Of a stretch of DNA of 64,000 nucleotides, positions 55,472 to 64,000 are shown in pieces (within the stretch, counting starts at the first letter, position 1; each line of letters opens with the position of its first letter). This DNA is from Orobanche coerulescens (Eukaryota > Streptophyta > Magnoliopsida > Lamiales > Orobanchaceae). The stretch is from assembly GCA_033398695.1 (NCBI GenBank), contig CM065804.1:11951001-12015000 (forward strand), in the 5' to 3' direction. A model generated the notes under the pieces. That model was not told the DNA's origin. It was given only the letters and a program-made list of their open reading frames with translations, and searched no databases. The translations under genes and the position numbers were made by a program.

Positions 55472-57789
55472 GAGGCCACTGGATCGCGGCCTGGGCCGAT
55501 AGCGCACGCTAGCTCGGCAGCCAAGCGCGCGCTAGTCCGGCCCAGTATAAATGTGGCTGAGCAGTCACATTTCACTTCGTTTTTCACTTCCTTCCTTCTC
55601 CGTCCGCGGGTGGCGATTCATGGGTCACGAAGCCATGTTGTTTAACAACAAATCCATGAAGTTCTTGAGTTCTTAACATCAATCAATCGTCCGTTATCAT
55701 CCTTTGATCCAGCGAATCAAGGTAATCTTCCTTAGAACCCTAATTTCGTTTATTTGGGGATTTTTGCATTTTCGTCCGATTCGTTCCGTGTTGTTGATTA
55801 ATTCATGATGGGTATGATTAATCTTGGTAGTATTCTTGTGTTTAACATCATTTAATCCATTGTTCTTCGTCGAATCGAAGTATATTTCTTGATTTCCTTC
55901 GAATTGACTTTTTGGGGGATTTGTCCCCGATCTCGTTTTTCATCCGTTTTCGATGGATCAATTATGGTTAAATGATGTTGTTAAACATATTCTATGGATT
56001 GTATATCCATATTTCAACTTGGAATTCCGTTTTCGTGATTTGACGGAACGAATCGTGTTCTTGGCCGTTTTGGGGGAAATCCGTGAACTTTCGTCATTCG
56101 TTCTTTGAATTCAACGGCTTTGAGTCATGTTATGGAATTCATTTCATTGTTATTATTTGTCCTTCGTAGTTTATGAACGTGAGTTGGCGTTCGGTGGAGT
56201 CGGCGGGTTCGTAGTCGGTTCGGGCCAACCTACTTCGGTCGATTCTCCGCGTTGTTCTTATTCGAAGCAAGTACCTTGCCCATACTTTTCTTATTTTATG
56301 GATATGATGATCGGTGATCGTCTTGATGTGTTTGTTTGGTTGTTTGAAATGAAGTTTCAAAAGATTTCGGTTTGGCCTCGTTAAAGGCTTTCTTTCAAAT
56401 GGCGTTTGTGTTTTGTGAATGGTGTTTTGGGGATTGATTATGATTTGGTTATTTTGAACTTTGAAGAATTTGATGATGATACTCCTATTGTTTAAGTTAT
56501 GGAATCGTGTATTCCGTATTTAATCTTGTCATTGTGTTTTGAAGAGTTTGATAATGGTGTCGAGTTAATGGCCATCTCTAGTGAGTATTCTTAATGAACT
56601 TACATTCTTAGCATATTAGTATTGCATGAGTAACGTGTGTGTGTGTGTATGCTCACTACGGGTTAGATCCGACGGGGTCTCGGTAGGGCTCCACGAAGCT
56701 GTGGAACCGCGAGCTTGCTTTTAACCACTGTGGGTTAGATCCGACGGGGTCTCGGCAGGGATCCATGAAGCTGTGGGTCCGCGGTTAATTGTGGTGCATT
56801 TTGCAAATGTGATTTGATATTGGCATTTCCGGAAATGAGTGCTTTTGAACGGTTTTCATGATTGCATGCATTGACTAAGTGTGTAAGAGGTAAGTTGTTC
56901 GTTTGGCCTACTTGGCTAGGATGGCTCTAGAGTATTTTGTTGTTTATATTTTAAATCCTTTATTTGTGGATTTTGATGTTGGAAGACGAACCTTGTTATC
57001 GTTCTTGTGTACTGTGAGTTGATGAGATTTGGGGCTAAAATCCCAACGGTTTTGTAAAGATCATTTTACGGGTTTGGGGCTAAAATCCCAACGATTTGGT
57101 AAAGGTTGTTTTTTCGGAAAGTAAACCTTTGGGGCGGTGACCCCTCTCGTCTTTTGGATTTTGAAGAGTAGGTTTTGATAATCCTAAATTGTTTTCTATT
57201 AAAACTCTCGATGGCATTCTAAACCGTTTTATAAATTACTTCCATTGATTTATGATATTCCGATTTTGAAATGTTTTCTCAAACCCTTGCCTCGGGAAGT
57301 ACTTTTCGTTTCGTTTGGATCTTTGAGGATCCTTGGTTATCGTTATTCGTGGAATGTGAATTGTATGGCTCGTATTTGCACTTTGTTCTTGCACTAGCAA
57401 AACAGTGGAGTTTTGCTAACCCCCGAGTATTCGGGGGGTGGATGTCTGTTTTGCATTCGGGTTTTGGAGCATAACACAGGGTCGGCACGAAGGATGATGA
57501 AAGATGATCGATACTAATCACATGAGGAACCGTACTTTGTTTATTGGTTCGATTGTACTCTATTTTTCCATTGCTATATTTTCCGTTGTACGGGTGTGGT
57601 TGTATTTGACCTGCGTGGGCACGAGTTGTATTTGAGTTGTATGTATTTATTGAAAGACCAAATCGGTCCATCGAGTCGTTTTAGCCTTAAAGGCGTGGTT
57701 GAGTTGTTATATGTCGTTACCAGCCTGGTAGATCCTTGAGGAAAGGTTCTACGGCGTGTAATATCCCTGAGCGGATTGGGGGTGTTACA
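55472..57789 (+). repeat. Element E LTR, remainder after G2 (unit 2)
   Basis: Copy of 46835-49156. TATAAAT at 55546-55552, double hairpin at 57396-57437, end GGTGTTACA at 57789, followed by a second copy of the target CCTAG (57790-57794). Confidence 0.88.
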
Positions 57790-58982
57790 CCTAGTAGGTC
57801 TAGTAGGGTGTCTCAATTACCTGAGAGGTATAGTTTTATGCACTTGGAGGAACTGGGTTTCCTCGAGGTTCCAAGTGATAAACAAGAGACCGACCCACGA
57901 CCAATGACCTAGCAATGGTGGATGTAGACTCCATGAAATAGACTGTAGCAGTCTTCATGTAGTTGGGACCTTCATTTTGATGAGACGGTCAAAGAGTTTG
58001 ACTTCGTGCAAAATGAAGAGGAACCTTGTGTATACAAGAAGGTTAGTGGGAGCAAGATCACATTCTAAGTACTATATGTAGATGACATTCTACTAATAGG
58101 AAATGATGTGGGAATGCTCAGTTCTGGGAAAGCTTGGCTTTCGAGTAATTCCTCCATGAAAGACTTGGGAGAAGAAACCTATATTCTTGGGATTCGACTC
58201 TACTGGGATAGATCGAAGAGAATGATAAGTTTTTACCAAGCCCTCTATATAGATTAGATCTTAAAGAGGGTTCCTTCCGATGCGACATGGAATAAAACTC
58301 ACCTTGAAGATGTGTCCTCATAGTGAGGAACAATGAAAGGAAATGAGTTATACTCCATATGCTTCGGAAGTGGGTAGCCTTACATATGCTTTATTATGTA
58401 CAAAACCTGACATTGCGCATGCTGGAAGCGTGGTAAGTAGGTTTCGGGCTAACCCAGTCAGGGAACATTAGACCGCCGTAAAGAATGTTCTCAAGTACTT
58501 TAGAAGTACTAAGAGATCTGATTCTTATATATGGTGGTGGAGTACAGAATGTGGCGGGATTCACTGTATTAGACTTCCAAGGACAGAAAGACGATTATAT
58601 GTCTACTTCTGACTACATTTACTCTTAATGGAAGAGCAGTATCTTGGCATAGTGCCTAGTATAGCGTGACTGCTGATTCCACCAGTTAGGCTAAGTATAA
58701 AGCGGCCACGGAGGCCTCCAAAGTCTGGATTAAAAAGTTACTGGGTAAACTTCACGTGACACCACGGGCCTAGGGGCCGAGGTTTCACAACAGTACCAAT
58801 CACATTGAGAGGGAGTATCATCTCGTAAGAGAATTTGTTCGCAAAAGAAATATATTGTGCTGCATAGAGTAGAGTCAGCCGACTACGTCGCTGATCCACT
58901 GACCAAGCCATTTTCTCAGATTAGCTTAGAGCGTCATCTGGAGAACATGGGTATTAGATACCATAATATGTGGCATTGAGTG
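57790..58982 (+). pseudogene. pol: Copia B reverse transcriptase relic and RNase H
   Basis: The first part repeats 49157-49898 (YVDD at 58075-58086). From 58532 the original copia sequence continues: RNase H reads FTLNGRAVSWHS, VTADSTS and YKAATEASKVWIKKL. The conserved C terminus (DYVADPLTKPFSQ, ERHLENMGIRYHNMWH) ends at TGA 58977-58979. Many stops and frame changes are present, and the RT core deletion is the same as in unit 1. The PPT (AAGTGGGAGA, 58984-58993) follows. Confidence 0.85.
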
Positions 58983-58983
58983 C

Positions 58984-58994
58984 AAGTGGGAGAT
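58984..58994 (+). promoter_or_regulatory. Copia B polypurine tract
   Basis: AAGTGGGAGA immediately before the 3' LTR start TGTTAGG at 58995. Confidence 0.85.
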
Positions 58995-60976
58995 TGTTAG
59001 GAGTATGCCCTCGAATGCCACTTAGAAGTTGTTGAGTGGGGGCATTGTACTTGTAATTATGTAAACCATTTATATAAGGCAAATGAATGTTTCTTTATTT
59101 ACTGGAAGTTACTGGCATTCCTAACTCGTAAATAAACATATAGAAACTAGTCCGTGTATTTGAGAGCAAAACGTTCCACTCCTTATTAGATAAGGGGGTC
59201 GGCACTGGAAAGGTTATAGCTCAAATACTTAATCGTTCGCAAGTCGATGAAACTTGATTGGGCGTTAAGTTTATGTGAAGACTTGTATGACGTGTTTTTT
59301 GACATGGTGCCTGTCGAACGCTAATGGTTAGTGGGAGCACACGTTATAGGTATGCTAATTGGATTAGTATACTCGAACCGACTCACCCTCGATTCGTCAC
59401 ATGGATTTCACTCCGGGACAGTCAATGACGGAATCGAAAGGTTGTGATAGGTATTCGTGAACCTTCGACTTGAGGATTTAGTAGGGATGTGCTTGTGACG
59501 TCAAGATTTTCATTAGAGTAGTTCGACCCTGTAAACCGGAAGGCGGGGGACAACCTCGACGTGCATCTTTACGGGCAAGTAGCAGATCCTACTGAATACC
59601 AAGATAGAATTCTTTCTCCCGTTAGTGAGCGGGTTATATGTCCTATGCGGTTATTGGCAGATGAGATCATAAGTCTTTGGCCAAAGCATTGGAGCTAGTT
59701 GTATTAGATACACGACAGCTCGATGATCTCGATTTGCATTAACGCATGCATAGCGTCAAGTACAGATAGGGTTTGACTGACCGTGACCCTATAACTTGAT
59801 CGGGACATTTAAAAGAAGGGTTTATACGTATACTGGTATTCACGACAGAATGGTTCTTGAATGATCCCAATCATTCGTTCTCGATTAAGTGCGGTGTAGG
59901 CCACCAGGCTGGCTAGGTGGTGCTACTACTCTTTGGTTCCTCCCATTGCTAACTGAGACGGACCTACCGAGTCGCGCATTAGGATTGACGACGGAATGAA
60001 TCAAGCTTAATTCTCTCATTATGAATATTAGATATTGGATATCTAATTCGGGACATTGGATGTTTAAATTGATTTATTGGATAAATTAATTTACGGCCTA
60101 ATGAATTAAATAAATTACTGGGTGATAAATTTAATTCATGGATATAATTATTTCTTGGAGAAATTAATTATGTCATAATGTATTTGATATGATAAAATTA
60201 ATTGGATTAATTAATCGATATAAATACATCGAAACGGAATTGGAGTTTATCTGTTTGGACTCACAGGAGTCCGAAACGAACCGAACTCATCCGTTTTTCA
60301 TCATAGCCGCTGCCCCACTTTCCACCTTATTCCCTTTTGTTTTTGTTCCCATTGATTAATGGGTGATAATGACATGGTGGGGTTGATTCTCATTTGATGA
60401 GTTGTTTTAAGGTGAGTGGAATTTGAATAAGAAAATAAGACTTCATTCTCTCATTATATAGGATTCATACGGATCAATTATAGAGAGTTCAAGAGAGAGA
60501 AAAGTTCTTCTCAAAGTAGTCTTCTTCTTCTTCTTCACTTTCCTCTTGGTTTTCTTAGAGAAAATTCAAGAGTATAATTGAGAGTTGTGAGTTATACACT
60601 TAGAGTGTGATAATCTCATATTGGAAGCTTCATCACTTAGCTCTAGCCGTATCCTTGGAGGATAGCAAGGTGATCGTCGTTCCGGTCGTTTCTCCGGCGC
60701 GTGGCAAGTAGAGACGCGGTGCTTTCGGCGTTGGATCATTCAAGAGCTTGGAGCGGATTGAATTGAAAGGAGATCGCCTAAAGCTTGGGGAATAGCTCGA
60801 GAGAAGATTACCATTCAATCAACGGACTTCGAGGGTATGTGTTTCTCGTATCTTCTTTGTTCATTCAATATTCGTATATATGTAGCTCGATCGATCCTCG
60901 TAGGGATTCGGATCGAATTAATTTTCGTTTTACCGCTTCCGCTGCGGCCTTCGATTTTAGGCGCCGAATCCCAACA
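58995..60976 (+). repeat. Copia B 3' LTR
   Basis: 1982 bp, TGTTAGGAG to CCAACA, closely matching 13263-15238. Followed by the second CGGAG target copy and the continuing integrase of Copia A. Confidence 0.92.
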
Positions 60977-61526
60977 CGGAGTTTGACGAGTTCCTTATGG
61001 AATATGGAATAGTTTCACAACTAACACCTCCAGGTACTCCTCAGTTAAATGGTGTGTCAGAAAGAAAGAACCGGACCTTGTTAAACATGGTCCGTTCCAT
61101 GCTGGGCTATACTGACTTACCAATTTACCTGTGGGGGTATGCACTCCTGACTGCCGCTTATATCTTAAATAGATGTCCTTCCAAATCCGTTCCTAAAACT
61201 CCACATGAGATGTGGGAGGGAAGGAAACCAAGTCTTAATCATATTAGGATTTGGGGATGTCCCACCTATGTCAAGAAGACTAAGGTGGAAAAGTTGGAAG
61301 CTAGGTCTGCAAAGGGACGTTTCATTGGATTCCCGTCTGGGACGATGGGATATCTATTCTACATGCCCGAAGATCGAAAGATCGTTGTTGCTTTACAAGC
61401 ACACTTCCTGGAAGATGAGTTCATTCAGGAAGGCGGAGCAGGTAGAAGTATTTCTTTAGAAGAATACAATGAAACTCCTTAGGAGACACCTGTGCAAGAA
61501 ACTGGAACCGAACTTTCTGAACACAA
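60977..61526 (+). pseudogene. pol: Copia A integrase, C-terminal part
   Basis: Resumes Copia A after Copia B with EFDEFL and carries the third catalytic residue in NGVSERKNRTLLNM, intact here although shifted in Copia B. It continues through LPIYLWGYALLTAAYILNR, GRKPSLNHIRIWGCP and RFIGFPSGTMGYLFY. A TAG at 61480-61482 replaces the AAG seen in Copia B. Copia sequence ends at about 61526, where it joins a truncated gypsy LTR; RT and RNase H of Copia A are missing. Confidence 0.88.
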
Positions 61527-64000
61527 TTTAGGATTATCAAATCCCACTTTTCAAAACCCAAAATACGAAAGGGGTCACCACCCCAAAGGTTTACTTTCCG
61601 TAAAATAACCTTTACCAAACTGTTGAGATTTTAGCCCCAAATCTCATCAACTCACAGTACACGAGAACGACAACAAGGTTCGTCTTCCAACATCAAAATC
61701 CACAATTAAAGGATTTAACACAAACAACAAAATACTCTAGTGCCATCCTAGCCAAGTAAGCCAAACGAACAACTTACCTCTTACACACTTAGTCGATGCA
61801 TGCAATTATGAAAACCATTCGAAAACACTCATTTCCGGAAATGCCAATATCAAATCACATTTGCAAAATGCACCACAATTAACCGCGGACCCACAACTTC
61901 GTAGACCCCTACCGAGACCCCGTCGGATCTAACCCGTAGTGGTTAAAAGCATGCTCACGGTTCCACAGCTTCATGGAGCCCTACCGAGACCGCGTCGGAT
62001 CTAACCCGTAGTGAGCATACACATACACGTTACTCATGCAATACTAATATGCTAAGAATGTAAGTTCATCAAGAATACTTACTAGAGATGGCCACTTATC
62101 CGACAACATTATCAAACTCTTCAAAACACAATAACAAGATTAAATATGGAATACACGATTCCATAACTTTAAACAACAGGGATATCATCAAAGCCTTCAA
62201 CGTTCAAAATAATCAAATCACAACCAATTCCCAAAACACACCGTTCACAAAACACACACGCATTTTTGAAAGAGAGCCTTTAACGAGGCCAAAACAAATC
62301 TTTTGAAACTTCATTTCAAACAACCAAACAAACACACCAAGACGATCACCGATCATCATATCCACAAAATAAGAAATGTATGAGCAAGGAACTTGCCTCG
62401 AATAAGAACAACATGGAGGATCGACCGAAGTAGGTTGGCACAAACCGACTACGAACCCGCCGACTCCACCGAACGCCAACTCGCGATAATAATATACGAA
62501 AGACAAATACAACAACGAAAATGAATTCCAAAGTACGACCCAAAGCCGCTGAATTCAAAGAACGAATGACGAAAATTCAAGTGTTTTCCCCAAAACGGCC
62601 AAGAACACGATTCATCCCGACAAAACACGAAAACGGAATTCCAAGTCGAAATATGGATATACAATCCATAGAATATGTTTAACAACATCATTTAACCACA
62701 ATCGATCCAACAAAAACGTATGGAAAACGAGATCGAGAACAAATCCCCCAAAAAGTCGATTCGAAGGAAATCAAGAAATATACTTCGATTCGACGAAGAA
62801 CAATGGATTAAATGATGTTAAACACAAGAATACTACCAAGATTAATCATACCGATCATGAATTAATCAACAATACGGAACGAATCGGACAAAAACACAAA
62901 ACACCCAAAATTCAAGAAACTGGGGTTCTAGAAAATCTCACCTTGATTTGCTGGATCGAAGGATGTTATAGGATGATTGATCAATGATATAACATCAAGA
63001 ACTTCATGGATTTGTTGTTAAACAACATGGCTTCGCCACCTCCGAATCGCCAGCCGCAGACAGAAAATGAAGGAAGTGAAAATGTGACTGCTCTGTCACA
63101 TTTATACTGGGCAGGAACTAGCGTGCGCTAGCCTTCCCGGACTAGCGTGCGCTATTGGCCACTATCGGCCCAGTACCCTCGGCCAGAGCCCGTACGACCC
63201 GGCACCACCGACCAATCCTGCCGGCCGTGACCTGTCCGCCCGACCCCCGCTAGCCGGGCTGCGCGCGCCCGGCACATCGATAACCTCTAGACTAAACAGC
63301 TCGCCCAGGTAACGTACGCTAGTCGGCCGACAACGTGCGCTACTCCTGCCGGTTAGCGTGCGCCACGACCGACAGTAGGATGCGCTACCTGCCGATCCTA
63401 CCCGAGTCCAGAACCTCAAAACCTCTCTGCCCTGACCCGATAGCGTGCGTCGGCCGGCTGCGTAACGTGCGCTACTCCTGCCGGTTAGCGCACGCAGCCT
63501 CCCGGCAGTAGCGCGCGCTACGCCGGTTCCTGCCGCGTCAGCCCGGCCAGTGCCCGCAACCGTCCGGCCAGGACCCGCCACCGTCCGGCCAGCTTCTCAG
63601 CCGTCATGATCCGACGACTCGATTTCCGAAAACGTACGGAACGAACACGACGAAAATCTCGCGGACAACATCAACGACCCGAAATGAAAACATAATGTAA
63701 TAATTAATCATACGTGACCAAGAAAAGAGTCGAGACAGCAAATACAGATACGGATACCCATAAATTTGGGTAAATTACAAAATGGCCCAAAACGCCCAAA
63801 AATCACGATACGTGATCGAATAACCAAACCAAAGTTCACAACACGTCTAACAAAGTTAAACGGACTTACGGGAAACTCGAAATAGCAGTTTCAAACGAGA
63901 TTCGCAAGAATCGAACTCAAGTGCGGAAAAGTCGCTAAAAATCACGGAACTCAACAAAACAACACCGAAACGAACTCGGATGTCAGAATGTGTAGAATTA
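61527..64000 (-). repeat. Truncated C/E-family LTR running off the window
   Basis: Minus-strand LTR sequence equal in kind to 18253-20760 of element C. The 3' end of the LTR (with the double hairpin and GGTGTTACA) is missing at the junction with Copia A, where ACAA is shared by both sides. Direct repeats lie near 61890-62005, the TATA stretch near 63100 and the TAGCGTGCGCTA array at 63115-63530. The U3 start is expected just past 64000. It is more diverged from C and E than they are from each other. No gene was seen; the GC-rich frame 63162-63581 is in the array. Confidence 0.83.

Larger units (their letters stand above)
40916..58531. repeat. Two-unit tandem segmental duplication
   Basis: Unit 1 (40916-49898) runs from inside E's internal region through E's 3' LTR with G1 into the copia RT relic. 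Unit 2 (49899-58531) repeats this order and sequence. The inner junction at 49899-49902 reads TGGT, which is also present at both outer breakpoints (40916-40919 and 58532-58535), so a 4-bp microhomology join is likely. Unit 2 is 350 bp shorter, mainly through a deletion in the left LTR of G2. Confidence 0.85.
13263..60976 (+). mobile_element. Copia B, second copy of the same family, inserted in Copia A
   Basis: The 5' LTR 13263-15238 and 3' LTR 58995-60976 (TGTTAGGAG to CCAACA) enclose 47.7 kb, most of it later insertions C, D, E, F and G plus a tandem duplication. The 5-bp target duplication CGGAG is at 13258-13262 and 60977-60981. Joining the two sides restores the integrase sequence seen uninterrupted at 31740-31790. 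The element's own pieces are 13263-17667, 26162-26590, 31264-32317, 49157-49898 (copy 57790-58531) and 58532-60976. Confidence 0.9.

Noticed and set aside
49899..58531. A second independent E/G insertion
   Set aside because: G2 shares site, orientation and stop codons with G1, and copia flank is duplicated too, so this is segmental duplication. An assembly artefact cannot be ruled out from sequence alone.

Overview
The window is a plant intergenic region built entirely of LTR retrotransposons nested inside one another. No host gene, tRNA or rRNA gene was found. The plant assignment rests on Ty1/copia and Ty3/gypsy elements with initiator-Met-type primer sites (TGGTATCAGAGC and TGGTATCGGAGC), LTRs of 1 to 3 kb, and gag-only or empty elements typical of large plant genomes. 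The species cannot be told.

Nesting, from oldest inward. Copia A (10918-13262, resuming 60977-61526) is the base layer. Its leader is interrupted on the left by a Ty3/gypsy gag-only element with 3-kb LTRs (array 1-10917). A second copy of the same copia family, Copia B (13263-60976, duplicated target CGGAG), sits in A's integrase. Copia B is interrupted three times. C (17668-26161, minus strand, target GCTTG) is an element with no coding sequence. D (26591-31263, minus, target AATGG/AATGA) is a gag-only element of a different gypsy lineage. E (32318-49156, plus, target CCTAG) is another empty element of the C family. Each LTR of E received a further insertion: F (33129-37207, plus) in the 5' LTR and G1 (42604-46834, minus) in the 3' LTR. 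F and G encode only Gag and protease.

A segment from inside E to inside Copia B was then duplicated in tandem (unit 1 40916-49898, unit 2 49899-58531) at a TGGT microhomology, giving a second E LTR and G2 (51601-55471). After it come the RNase H relic and 3' LTR of Copia B, then the rest of A's integrase, cut at about 61527 by a truncated minus-strand LTR of the C/E family that runs to the window end.

No element here is autonomous. Reverse transcriptase survives only as a decayed copia relic (YVDD still readable); the gypsy elements carry Gag, Gag plus protease, or nothing. They would have depended on enzymes supplied in trans. The most interesting signals are these: Gag-protease-only families whose pol-less junction is shared by descent; a conserved double hairpin in two LTR families with a compensatory base-pair change; family-specific arrays of short palindromes in U3 next to the TATA box; indel-dense patches confined to those arrays; and two related insertions about 55 bp apart in the equivalent part of E's two LTRs.
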